NCBI GenBank assembly: GCA_014529385.2
Contig: CM043942.1
Coordinates: 6,569,001 to 6,633,000 of the forward strand
Reading direction: 5' to 3'
From: Adiantum capillus-veneris
Lineage: Eukaryota; Streptophyta; Polypodiopsida; Polypodiales; Pteridaceae
DNA: 64,000 nucleotides
In this document: in pieces, positions 34,812-47,364 of the stretch
Numbering within the stretch: position 1 is the stretch's first letter
Layout of the letters: every line of letters starts with the position of its first letter
Program-made: the position numbers and the translations under genes
Notes under the pieces: generated by a model
Databases searched by the model: none
Told to the model about the DNA's origin: nothing
Seen by the model: the letters and a program-made list of their open reading frames with translations, nothing else

Positions 34812-37800
34812 ATGTATTTAAGGTCAGGAGCCTTTGTTAAGTCGGGAACTAAAAGTGTCAAAAGTCAAATTAGCACCACGTCCACAGAAGAGAGTGTAAC
34901 ACAGACTAGACTAGACCCATTGGCACCAATCATTGAAGAGGGTAGTCATACTGACACTTCGTCGGAAAAGTCCTTCTTCATGATGGGGAGTCAACATCCA
35001 GGAGGTTTCATCGGTGAAGGACCAATGCCAGGAGGGAGCACCTCCCTACATCCTTTACACGAAACCCAGTTCACTATAATCTTCTTGGAAGGAACTAACT
35101 CGAAGGGAGCCCTAGTCTATTCTAACTATCGGGGACGCAAGTGTATTTGTATTGAAGAAAGACCGGCTTAGAGACTAGAGACAATTCGAGTCTACGATGA
35201 TGGAGACAGATTCAGAGATGAAAAGGGAAACCACTATCTGATAGTGAGTAACCCTGAGGATTACAACAGATATGGGGATAACGTGGCAAAAGGGAAAATG
35301 GTTTCAGAAACCCAAGAACCGCCTCCTAACATTGATCGACCTGGAGCGCTTTTTATGTATGATAAGAAAACAACCAGGGTCCCAACCTATAATGAGAATG
35401 TAGGGATTTACAAGCATGAAAGCGAGGGAATATTCTCTTACTTTCGATGCAAGGAACCCTACCCAAATGAATTAAGCAAGGACAAGGTTCTTTACTTATT
35501 TTCTTATGAAACTGCTATGGGGAAGGATATTGTTTTCGTTGACAGATACGGGCGAGAATACAAACGTATTCTCCCAGAAGAGGTTGAAAAGGCAACAGTT
35601 CCGGGAGTATCAACCTATGACCCCAATGAGGTACCAAGAGCCACCTACATCCCTAGCAAGTCGACTAATACCTTTTCAGAAGAGTATGACGCTACCTCAC
35701 ATTCTACCCGACCACCGACGTCCAACTACCAGGACCAACCAGCTACTCAGCCATCACTGCAGGCATGGCTTCGACAGAGTGCTACATTAGAACAAGACCG
35801 AACCCGAGAGGGTTATCAAACCGCATGAGGGTTAAGGGATTTACAAGAACCACCACTCTATGCACAGTATCAAGGAGAGAGTAAGCCAAAGACTCAGGGG
35901 TCAACTGAGCTTGGAAGAACACCTCGAGAACGAGTTCGGAGAGATGAACCATCTCTCACGAGAACTATTAGAAATTATGTATTAGGAGCACCATTGGGAG
36001 AGGAACCTGGCCACTACAGAAGATCAGAGGAGGTATATCGACTAGGAAGGGGAGATCCCATGATGAGATTTGGAGACCATCGTAGAATTAGACCTTCTCA
36101 AGTGCAAAAATGGGTAAACAAGAAATATACGGGAAGCAGGGATCCGAGAGATCATGTAGCAGCCTTTGTGCGTGTAATTAGAGCTGAAGAGGTGCTAGAC
36201 TTTCCTACCCAATTTGCAGGATTCGGTTTAACCTTAGAGGATGATGCGGCTACATGGTTTGACTCGGTGGAGCGAAGAGACTTTGAGTCTATGGAGGAAG
36301 TGTTTGACGAGTTTATCGAGGAATTCTCACAAAGGGGGATAGCTCATAATACAGTCTCACAAATCCATAAATTCAAACAGAAAGATGGAGAGTCCGTGCA
36401 AAAGGCCGCCCTCCGATTAAAAAGATATGTTAAGTTCTGTCCCGTGGAAGAACTGCCAACTCAGTCCAGACTTATGCTTATATTTATCCAAGGACTAAGG
36501 AATGCAGATCTTCAAAAGGACTTACATATGAAAAGGAGCACTACGTTGAATGATTTGACCAAGGAAGCTCTATACCTTGTGGACAATTGTGCGGTCTACA
36601 AAGAGGGCAACTTCAAGGATCTTGACGATGATTCTTCCTCGCAACAAAGCGGGAGCAAGTCTGCTAAGATAACACTGAAAGGGGAAGTAGCGGTAAGCCA
36701 AGAGCAGCTGGTAGAGGAAGTGCTTAAAAAAATTAACTTGTATTCCAAACCACAAGCTAAACAACCAAAATGGTGTGCAATTGAACAAAAATGGACAAAC
36801 CATGGGACGGAGGAGTGTTATTATAACAAGGGATATGTGAGAGAACGACCATATGCTCCACAAGCTCATGCGACATCTCCTCAAGTCCAACCGATGCCTA
36901 GATATCAGACTGGCAACCTACCAGGACCAGTAGGTGCAGAAAGACCACAACCAGTCTTGGGACAACAACCACCCCTACCAGGATTACGACCAGTCGGCAT
37001 AAGATACACACCCACAGTAACTGAGTCCGACGAGAAGGCTTTGGTACCTATGCATGCATACTACGACGAGCCCCTTGGATATGCGGCAAACTCTGTCTAT
37101 TATCCACCGGCTGAGCCCTCTACCCCAGAACCATGGAGAATGATAGGAAATACAGGACCACCAACTGCGGCACAGGCAGTGGGAGAAGGACGATATAGCT
37201 TGGATGAAAGAACACTATTGTTCATAGCCAACGGAGGCATGAGCGGGCAAAGAATTGCGCACCAACAAAGAGGAGTTCCAGGAGCACCTCAACAGCCTAA
37301 AGGACCATGCTACAAGTGTGGAGGAGATCATTGGCTAAGGGACTGCCCTCATGACGAAATCATTAGGGTCAACGTATATTGCACGGAGTGTGGAATTACT
37401 CACTTGATCCCTGATTGCCCTAAAAACCCGAGCAAAGGAGCAAAAACTACCTTGAATATGCTGGGAGCGCTACCGTTCAGTGGAGGGTCAGAAAACAAAA
37501 CTCCGATTCCTGTTAAGGTCTTGACGAGAGCCCAAGCAAGGAAAAATGACATTCAGCCCAAGAGTAACGATGAAAATCAAGAAGAAATCAAGACTGACAA
37601 GTCTAGCGTCAGTCGTGATAATCCTTGGAAAGAACGAAGAGCGAAAATGAAAGCTAGACGTGAGCGAAAACAAAAAGATGTAGAAGCTGAGCTAACAATA
37701 GCTCGAGAGCAACTTAAACAGCAAAGAGAGTCCGACTCTCTAAAATCAACGGGAGGACCAAAGAGTGCAAGCTCAGGAGGGTCGGTATTGGTAGATAAGA

Positions 37801-38492
37801 TCAATGAACCCTTAGATGCAATCTTGCAAGCATATGAAGCAAGATTGAAGAACAGACAGACCCTAGAGCAAAGGTGGATGACATATCCATATCTAGAGAT
37901 AGAAAAACAAAGACTAGAGATGTACAAACAGCTGATTGAAACTGCACAAGCTTTACTGGAGCCTCCACCTATGGAAGCAGGAGATAGAGTAATCAAACCA
38001 CCAAACAATGAAACACCTCACAAAACCGAACAAAGGATACCCGACAAGATAGAAAACATTAAATCCTTGCCGGATGTAGAGGATGCAAAAGACGTACCTA
38101 ATAGCACTGATGAATCACTAAAATATTTTCCACCATATTCTGCTATTGTGGAAGAAAATTGGCCTGAAAAGCTATGGGAAACGGTGCGAAAAGCTGAAGA
38201 AAAATATGAGACAAAAACAGTCGAGTCGGCGCCTTTCTCGGAGCTGAACTTGAATAAAACTCCATGGGATCTAGACGTTAAATCATTTCAAGGGGATAAT
38301 GGTTCAGTTGCATCCGAAGATAGAAAACCACAATCTCTCAGAACTTTGCCATCATACATGGGGGACTATGAGGCAAGATCAGAAATTCGAAGAGTACCTT
38401 CTCAGAGAATAGGCGGTTCAAATCAATTGGACACTAAAATCCTGACAGACTTGTTGACCACTCCGGTCAAGTGTACAAAAACATTGGCATAA
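34812..38492 (+). pseudogene. Gag of the 19.6-kb element, two in-frame stops
   Basis: A single frame opens at ATG 34812 (MYLRSGAFVKSG) and runs to TAA 38490, with only TAG at 35169 and TGA at 35826 inside. The gag core lies around 36100-36590, with WFDSVERRDFESMEEVFDEF, EEFSQRGIA, FKQKDGESVQ and FIQGLRNADLQ. Two knuckles at 37308-37418, CYKCGGDHWLRDC and CTECGITHLIPDC, both have C-x2-C-x3-H-x4-C, one residue shorter than usual. A charged Lys/Glu-rich C-terminal region follows. At about 1226 codons it is long for gag. Its role is particle formation and RNA packaging; it is inactive here unless the stops are read through. Confidence 0.85.
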
Positions 38493-38525
38493 TTGTTAAA
38501 AATTAGGCCAAGCATGTGAACTGAA

Positions 38526-39617
38526 GTGGAAAAATGTCTTGAAAAATTTGGCATAAGGACGCCTCTTAAGTTCTTCGAAACCGAGCTTGATGACACAGAA
38601 CCGAAGAAAGTCAACACTAGACCAGTGCCACTCAACAAGGTAGGAGAGTATTGTGAGGGTGAAGACGGCAACACAACCCTACCAGTTGAGTATAATGGCA
38701 TAGAGACTAAGGCAATACTTGATAGTGGAGCTGGCATTGCCATTGCGACCAAGTTGCTATGGGAAAAATGAGGAAAACCAGCAATACGAACAACTAGAAT
38801 GAAATTGCAGCTGGCGGATGGGCACATAGAAAGGCCTATAGGATTGCTTGAGGCAATTGTGGTATCTTCTTGTGGCATAGAATACGAACATAGCTTTGCC
38901 ATAGTGGATATCGACAAGAAGAACAACTATGAAATTATCCTTGGTAGGCCGTTCATGAGGCAACTCAAAATGGTACAGGACTGGGGGTATGATTATTTGT
39001 ATCTAAGACATGCTGAAACTACTACACGCGTAAACATGAAAAATCATAGCTACCATGACGTCACGAGAACCCCTGTGGAAGAATTTGACTCAGCCACCAT
39101 TAGTGGATTAGAAGTCCCAGCGTGGCTTTGTAAGAAAAAAGAGATATGGATGTGTGGGGCATCTCAATGTAGTGAATTTGACCATGATGAAAGGACACTA
39201 GAGAGGGTCTTGGAAGACGATGCCTATATACGAGAACATTTTCCTAAAGAGAAGCTCGAACCCCTAGAATGGTCTCAAATTTTGGCTACATTGGATGTAT
39301 GCGTCAATAAAGTCACGCCCACCAAATTTTGTGATGAGAATGGCTACGATATCATACCATACTACATGTTGAGCAAAATTGTGGAGGAGAACAAGGATGA
39401 GGTAGATACTGAGAATACGAGGATCCATAAAACGAAAACGAAACTTGAGATTAAGATAGTGGGCTATGTAGACATCCCCACTAAAGAAATCAAGCAGGAA
39501 GGAGAAGAATTTTATGATTCTTGTGATCAAAGTGAAAACGAGGATAACGCGGATGACGACAATCAAGATCAAGACAATGACGCCTTCTACAGTTTCCCAA
39601 ACCAAAGTGAGAAATGA
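38526..39617 (+). pseudogene. Protease 1 of the 19.6-kb element
   Basis: In the same frame as gag. AILDSGAGIAIA (catalytic Asp codon at 38721) and, further on, IILGRPFMRQ are the two retropepsin landmarks. A TGA at 38769 divides them and a TGA at 39615 ends the open part. After the protease comes a linker rich in Asp and Glu. It would cleave the polyprotein in the particle. Confidence 0.85.
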
Positions 39618-39665
39618 CAAAAAAGATACAAGAGTAAACGACACCACATCAGTACACCAACCAGG

Positions 39666-40763
39666 TTGAGACCCATGCTGGAGTTTGAGGGTAAGACACA
39701 TTTCCTTATGAACATTCATGCAGTTGATTGTGCTAAGGATAAAGTGTCAGGAAGATTTCTTAAGGTGGCTGAAGACTCAGGATTTAAGTCCAGACTGTTG
39801 AAACCTAAAAAAACCAGCAAACCAAAAAAAGGAAAACTGAATGTCCGTGGTAGTCCAATTATGACGAAAATTGAACCGAAAACGAGATACAATGAGTTGA
39901 AACAAAAGATAAAAAATGTATGGACAACTGAAATGGAAAGTAGCGATGGAACGAACGCTAGTGATGGGAGTAAAAAGATAGATGTACCTCCTCACTATTG
40001 TAAGTACACCATTCAGGAAAGAAGATTGGTGGTTCAGCAGCCAATGAGGGAGCCTAAATCAAACGAGTCCTACGATGGGCCACAGAACGCCAAGAAAATA
40101 GACTTAGCAGAGCCAGGAGAAAATCCTCGACCTGCTTACATTGCCACAGATCTAGGTCGAGAAGAAAAGGACTTACTGATCAAAACACTTAAGGAATTTC
40201 AAGATGTATTTGCATGCTCGTACAAAGATTTGAAGGGAGTGGATCCTAACATTTGTGAACATTCAATCCCTTTGAAGTCTGATGCAAAGCCAAGCAAACA
40301 ACGTCCATACACGTATACTGAGACATTCGCCAAAAGGATAAAAGAGGAGATAGACAAACTTATGGAGGCTGAATTTATTTATGAGATAGAACACACTGAC
40401 TGGGTGTCCCCGATAGTGGTGGTACCTAAGAAAAACGGGAAATTACGAGTGTGTGTAAATCTCAAGAAGGTAAACGCAACAACAATAAGATACAACTACC
40501 CTCTTCCTATCACTGAACACGTCCTGGAACGAGTGGCGGGCAAGCAAGCCTATAGCTTTATGGATAGATTCTCTGGTTATAACCAATTGGGGGTCAAACT
40601 AGAAGATCAATACAAAACAGCATTTGCAACAGAATGGGGCATATATGCATTTAGGGTAATGCCATTTGGCTTGACCAATGCTCCATCCACATTTCAGAGA
40701 TTACTGACACACGCTTTTAAAGAATACTTGCGAAAATTCTTGGATATTTACATGGACGACTAG
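39666..40763 (+). pseudogene. Reverse transcriptase of the 19.6-kb element, part 1
   Basis: Same frame. After a basic N-terminal linker the RT has DWVSPIVVVPKKNGKLRVCV, NYPLPITEHVLERVAG, YSFMDRFSGYNQL, KTAFATEWGIYAFRVMPFGL, NAPSTFQRL and DIYMDD with the catalytic pair at 40755-40760. A TAG stop follows the DD directly; the codon is likely a changed Trp. The domain order and spacing are those of Ty3/gypsy RT. Confidence 0.92.
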
Positions 40764-40778
40764 TGTGTCTATTCTCTA

Positions 40779-42617
40779 TTGAGAGAAGACCATATAGATC
40801 ATCTGAGAAAAGTATTCGAAAAATGCAGAACGTATAGGATTTGCCTCAACCCAGAAAAATGCGTATTCATGGTACGACAAGGTAAAATCTTAGGCCACAT
40901 AGTGTCGGCTAATGGAATTACTACTGATGAAGACAAGGTGAAGGTGATCATAGAATTGCCAAGACCAAACACTGTACGAGAGGTACAATCATTTATGGGA
41001 CATTGTGGATACTACCGACGTTTTATCTACATGTACATTGTAATAGCAAAACCCTTGTATAGTCTAATCACGCTCTTCATTTGGACAAATGAATGTGAGG
41101 AGTCATTCCAGAAACTAAAAGATGCATTGGTATCTGCACCAATTCTAAAAGCACCAGATTGGTCAAAGATCTTCCATGTACATGTAGATGCTTCGGCATT
41201 TGCAATAGGCTGTATATTGGCACAACCAGATGAGGGAAAGACGGATTTTCCAATCAGTTATGCTAGTAGACAACTCAACAGTGCAGAAAAGAATTATACT
41301 AACACTGAAAGAGAAGGATTGGGTATGATATATGTTGTAAAGAAATTTTGGCATTACTTACTCGCGAACAAATTTACATTCTTTGTGGATCATCAGGCAC
41401 TCTTGTACTTAGTAAACAAACCTTGCAACACGGGACGAATTGTAAGATGGTTCATTGTGTTGCTGGAGTTTGATTTTATGGTAGTGGTTAAGAAAGGAAA
41501 ATCTCATCAAAGAGCAGACCACCTTTCTCGATTACTACATGGTGAAAAAGCTACTGGGGTAGATGATGATCTCCCAGACGCATACCTGTTTAATATAGAG
41601 ATGGTACCGAAATGGTCAGAGCAAATTATTCCGTTGCTGACATATGGAATGAATCTTGACGACAAACACACGGTGGAAGACATTAGACAAGCACGAAATT
41701 ACACAATGCTTGCGGGAAGAATGTACCATCATGGAAATGATGGGATTCTAAGGTTTTGTATAGGCCCAGAGGAGTACCAAGCGTATCTAGAGGAGGCCCA
41801 CACACAAACAGGGGGATTCCATAGAGTAAATCAAATGATGTATGCACATGTAAGAAGACTTGGAGTGTATTGGCCAGGAATGGCAGGTGATGTAGAAAAT
41901 TACATCAAGAAATACGACTTTTGCACATCCAATACCACTGTGGATTATGCCACATTATACCAAGTGACAGTAGCACCCTCATGGAGTCATGCTATTGTGG
42001 ATTATTTGACTAATAAGGAGCTACCAGGAGATTGGTCTAAAGCCAGACAAAAGGCTTTACAAATCGAAGTGAATAGGTATACCCTCATTAGTGACCAATT
42101 GTACAAAAGAGGAATTGATGACCAGCTGAGGTTAGCTCCTCATGAAAATGACTACTTTCCATTATTGGAACAGGCTCATGCAGGCATAGCAGGTGGTCAT
42201 TTTTCAGCAGAGAGAACCGTAAAAATCATTATGGTTGCAGGTATATGGTGGCCGACCATGATTCAAGATGCAGCAGAATTCGTGGAAAGGTGTGATGAAT
42301 GTCAACGAACTAAGGTACCAGTTAAAAGAGACGAAATGCCTTTAAGACCAATGATGAGTGCTCGAGCATTCGCTAAATGGGGATTGGACTTCGTTGGTCC
42401 TATCACTCCACCAGCGTATCGTTCACAAGCACAATATATCATAGTGGCCACGGACTACGTGACCAAATGGGTGGAAGCAAAACCCACAACGAAAGCAGAC
42501 GCTAGAACCACGGCACAATTCTTATATGAATCTGTGTTTACACGTTATGGCCTTCCAATCGAGATGGTGAGTGATAGAGGGACACACTTTGTAAATGAAG
42601 TTATAACATCTCTTTAA
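40779..42617 (+). pseudogene. RT thumb, RNase H, duplicated zinc module and integrase core
   Basis: Still in frame with the RT: ILGHIVSANGI, RPNTVREVQSFMGHCGYYRRF (RT connection); RNase H with HVDASAFAIGCIL, TNTEREGLGMI, FFVDHQALLYL and ADHLSRL. Then two successive H2C2-like modules: 41795-41930 (EEAHTQTGGFHR ... YWPGMAGDV ... KKYDFC, last Cys missing) and 42170-42305 (EQAHAGIAGGHFS ... WWPTMIQDA ... CDECQR, complete). Then the integrase core, with KWGLDFVGP and MVSDRGTHF carrying the first two Asp. A frameshift near 42612 splits off the rest. I saw no second RNase H. Confidence 0.88.
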
Positions 42618-42624
42618 TGAGTTT

Positions 42625-44475
42625 ATGGTAATTCATCACAAATCTGCACCCTATCATCCACAAGCCAATGGCCAAGCGGAAGCGACCAACAAAATATTGT
42701 GCACGGTTCTTACGAAAGTGGTTAGTGAAACAAGAACAGATTGGAATCAGATGCTCTATTCAGCATTGTGGGCTTATCGAGTTGCATATAAAACAACACT
42801 TAATGCTACACCATTTAATATGGTATATGGGTTAAATGCAATATTGCCTATTGACTTTTTGATCCCCACACTAAGGGTAGCCAAACAATTGGACTGGAAG
42901 GGGCATGAACTTTCAGAATGGTTAGAGGACCTTGAAAAATTAGATGAGTTACGACTCAATGCTGTAGCGGCCATCTAGGCAAAAAAAAGACAGCAGAAAG
43001 AGTTTTTTGACAAACATGTCAAGAACAAGGACTTTAAAACGGGCGACTATGTCTTAGTATACACCCTTAAACAACATGCCAAAAAGCTAAAGAAAAGGGG
43101 AATGGGGCCTTATGTGATCCAAGAAATATCGTCCAGCGGAGCAGTAAAACTGTCGACACTAGATGGAAAAGAAATGCCGAACTGGATTAGTGGGTGTTGT
43201 TTAAAAAAATATCATCTCCCTTTATCACCGGAAATGTTGTTTCAACTGCATTATGAAAAAACATATAGACAGGAACAACAACGAATTCAAGACCAGGCAC
43301 AACAAGAAGCAAAAGAACGGATTGCTAAACAAAAGCAGTTTCTTAGGACAATAAACATGGTCACCTCAATGATGACTGATGAATATCCCCTTTCAACATC
43401 CCAAACAATCGAAGCGGATATACAAAGTGACGAATTAGAAATGACCATGACAGACCTTAGGGCTCAGGACGATAGCATCATCAACGACTTGGAAGATACA
43501 TGGTGCAGTCCTTACATAAAAGCTTATGCAGGCACAAAACAAGTTGAAATCTATGCATTGCTTGACACTGGAGCAAAAATGAGTGTCATCAGCTTTGAGC
43601 TCTTTCAGAAACTTGGACCAATGAAGACGATTCCAGAGACACACAGGTTGAAAGTAGAGTCGGGTGATAAGGTGACCACGATGTGGTCTATTATAATACC
43701 AATCACAGTGCAGGCACACCCGTACACTACAAAATTCCATGTACTGCCACCAAGTAGGTCAGCAACTCCGTGTATCTTAGCAGTGTCATGGATGAAAGCT
43801 AACAGGGTATTCATTGATTTGGATACGAATGAGGCACTGTTCAGAAAGGAAAACTTTTCAGAACCCTTCTTATCATATAACCAATTCATGTTAAGGAGGA
43901 AACAAAAGTCAATACAAAAATCTGCCCAACAACAAACAAAGTTTACAAGTCCAGCAATGTCTTATCAAAAATCAGCAACCATGCAGGGAACCATGCAAGT
44001 TTGGGTACGGCGTATAGAGCTGACCGAGGCACAATTACATCAAAAGCGGCAATACAAAGTGTGGATAAGGCGCGACCGCCTAATTCCTATAAAAAAGGAG
44101 TTTGAAGAATAGACAAAACACCGAAAGCCAGTAAAACTTCAAAGAAAGATAGTCAATTTGTCAAATACGCAACGGACTATATTGGTATGGAGGCCAAAAG
44201 TGCCAATTCAAAACGAGCCAACAACACAAGAAGGGCGGACAAAGATGACAATCGTGCAACTATCTACAACTGTCAAGGTCAAGCAACATCATACAAACAG
44301 CACGAGGAAACAAACAGAATCAACAACAAAAACTACAAGGATGTCTAAGACCCAAGTCATCAAAGTAGAAAGAGAGAATGTTCCACCAGATATGACAATA
44401 TTGACTTCAAAGGAACCACATACGCCAATTCAAAACCAGTGGAAAACAATCAAACAAAGGGCGGCGGTGTTATAA
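42625..44475 (+). pseudogene. Integrase end joined to a second retropepsin-like domain
   Basis: The frame begins with YHPQANGQAEATN (catalytic Glu) and WAYRVAYKTTLNATPF. After TAG 42976 it continues through the C-terminal integrase region (MGPYVIQEISSSGAVKL). From about 43520 comes VEIYALLDTGAKMSVIS (Asp codon 43564), then CILAVSWMKANRVFIDLDTN, the D-T-G-A and flap/second-half pattern of a retropepsin. TAG at 44110 precedes a basic tail to 44475. Thus the element has proteases both before RT and after integrase. The role of the second is unknown; it may be an inactive structural copy or a separate processing enzyme. Confidence 0.75.
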
Positions 44476-47364
44476 CTACTACTTGCAAAGAAAATCTGCC
44501 AGCCAACTCAAGCTACCACAGGAAACCTCAACCACAAATGCCAATAAGCGAATCGCTTATACCTTCCTCTTGCACTGCATAAATTCTTTCTACATGCATT
44601 GACCGTACATGCATATAGGGCTACATTACAAGGCCTGCATTAGCACGAGTTCAAACCCATGAACAACACATACCCTTGACGATACCCTGGCGTCCGGGAG
44701 GACTCCAATTAGGAGAGGGGGAGGCATTCCAAATGCGGACTCATCATGTCATATATTAGAGGGCAATATTTGTGAGCAATTTTTCAACCATTTTTGCGTT
44801 TTACTGTGTGATTTTGGGAAAAAGAATATGGCCTCGTAATTAATCAGAATTGGGGACCAAATCATCATTCATGAGCCCCTAGGGATGTGTATAGACTATA
44901 AAGAGAGTCAAATCTGGCAAAAAACTGTCTAAAAACGGTAAAAAATAGGCCAAGGTTGACGATAATGAGCGAGATTGTACATAGACGAGAGAAAAGTGAG
45001 CTACAAAGTGTTTTGTTTCTCATTGGTATTTTTTTAGGTTAGAATTGCTATTTTCGGGTTATTTTGGGATTTATTTGCTTTATTTTAGCCATTTTCTAGC
45101 AAAAAATATAGAAAAAAATCCGTAATCCGGATGGAAACACAAAAGAAGAGACGCCCGATCAGAGCAAGGTAAAGAAGACACAGAAAAAATAAGGACTGCA
45201 AAGGTGACAGAGCAAAATGACCACCGTCATGAAGGGACCTCCAACAGGGGAAATCTACAAAACTGGTGAAACTGGAGCAACCGCAGTCCAAATCAGGAAA
45301 TTTGTGAGCCTAAACCGCATCTCGCAAAAAGTTATGGCCACAGGTAAAAGATGGGAAAATTTGGTGTCGGAGTCTCGATTACATATACAGAGGCTAGGCT
45401 AGAAATCCCTCATTTGAGTCATTTTCCATAGTGAGAGAGAGAGAGCTCCCTACAGCAGTTGAGACTTCCAGGAGCTCATCCATCGCGCACGGTCGCCAGA
45501 TCGACATCAGATATGAGAGGTATGCTCGTCAACACTGACTCTAAGTGTTGTTTACTTCAGTTAGTCGCAAAACCTCGCCGGCATCACAATCACAACCTGT
45601 GCACACATACGGTAGAATGGTTGTTAGGGAGACCTAGAGGCCACCAAATGGGACCAAAAGTGAAAGGCACAATGCCTATAGCTTAGGGATTGAGCCTATG
45701 ACCTCGGAAAGCGTGAAGGAAGCCGCTCAAAAAACCCTAATTTAGCAGGACCTGCAAAAGGGCGACAAAACCAAGGTGATAAAAAATGAGCCAAAATTCA
45801 TAGACAGCAAGCCAATGACCTCGACAAACCGACTGAAGGGTTAGACTATGAAAAATTTCGTCAAAACGGAGCCTAAAGTCCCTATCGAACGAAAACCGCA
45901 CAAAGCGTCACGATACTCTAATGGGCCGACCAAGTGGCAAAATTACACCAAATTCAACAAGGAACATCCAAAGGAGGTCAACTATGGGATGGAATGTGTC
46001 CACTCAGAAATAAAAAAGTTCTTTCACTAGGGAAAATGCCGGCAACAGGCCAGAAAGACGTCCAAATGATTGTTCTTGGTGTTTCAAACACCAAAACAAC
46101 AACTGACTGCTTGGATGGAAGGTCAAAAGGAAGTAAAAGACAGCCGGAATCATACAAAGACCAAAAGGAACCGCGACCATCACCTAAGTGATCTACTTCG
46201 ACTTCAGGACCAGCTAAGTGCTGCAAGCAGGGAGTACATTCTGCTAAATTGATTAAAACTTGATATGTGTGTCTAGGAGGGCCTATTAACACCATGAATG
46301 TCAACTAACATCAAAAAACAGGAAAAAATGACAAAGTGCCCAGTCTATCGCGATAGACTTGAACTTGCACTTAGACAAGGGAAACTTTGACTATGGCTTC
46401 ATGAGGGGTGCTAAAAAGGAATGTTAACCACAATATCAAGTCAAAGTGCTAGAAAAATCTATTTTTGCCAAAAAGCTCAGTCTATCGCGATAGACTTGCT
46501 ACAACAATTTTTTGGGGGAAAGACTTTTCAAATTTTTACAAGCTAGACTTGGGGAAGCAAATGAAGGCAGTACACCAAATTTGGTGCCAAGAGGGACTCA
46601 CATGGCAAGCTGAGAAAGACATGCAAACAACTCAGAGTCAGAACAAGACATCTCAAGGGCAGACAGGTAAAATTTACATGTGAGGGGTCAAGAAGCCTTG
46701 CATCAACTGGGAGACGGCAGACAGATGGTCACAGAGCCAAAAAATGACAAACTGGCACTAAGTCCCACTCTATCGCGATAGACCAATGAGAGGGATACTG
46801 GACCATCTTATAAAAAATTTGAATTAGCAGTTGTCTTCAACATGATGCAAGATAACCACCCATTAAGTTTGAGCCCAAAACAACACAAAATGAGGGAGAT
46901 AGACCAACATCTCTCTGAAGGGAATCTGGAGTATTGGGAGTTGATCCAAAAGGGGGTCACTTGACATTCATTTGAGCTAGAAATGGGGTCAGATCATGTG
47001 CAAGGTATGGGAAACCAATTGGTGAAGTCACAACTACAAAAAAGGACCCAGATCAAAAAAATGCCAGTCTATCGCGATAGACTGAGAAAAAGGAGAAAAT
47101 GGATAGATTTTGAGCTTTGGCTTATGGAATGACCTTACATGCCATGAGAGCATACACCACACAAAATTTCAAGGCATTTGGACTTGTTCTCCTTCACCAA
47201 CAACATCAATTTGAAGCCGCCAAAGTCGCACAATGGAAGAGCTTGTCTATCTGCTAACATTTTACCTTAACTAATCTTGGGATTAATAAGGCTCATCTAG
47301 ATGCATGATTAAGTGGTAATCAATTTAGCAGAGTAGTACTTTGTTTGTGCATTAACTGATAATT
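44476..47364 (+). other. Non-coding region between pol and the 3' ORF, with palindromes
   Basis: No continuous reading frame is seen. GTCTATCGCGATAGAC occurs at 46343-46358, 46480-46495 and 47067-47082, with a one-mismatch copy at 46768-46783. Spacings are 137, 288 and 299. In three of them the palindrome extends to 18 bp, and at 47065-47084 to 20 bp. The string CAAGGCATTTAGA/GGACT downstream of 47067 resembles the leader unit near 34315. Confidence 0.8.

Noticed and set aside
36570-36890. Minus-strand open frames within gag, pol and the 3' ORF (for example 36570-36890, 37577-38008, 48174-48542)
   Set aside because: They overlap strongly supported plus-strand retroelement frames and show no domain of their own.
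33916-47082. CRISPR-like reading of the regularly spaced palindromes
   Set aside because: The spacing is about 299 bp, the intervening units are related to each other, and they lie inside a eukaryotic LTR element.
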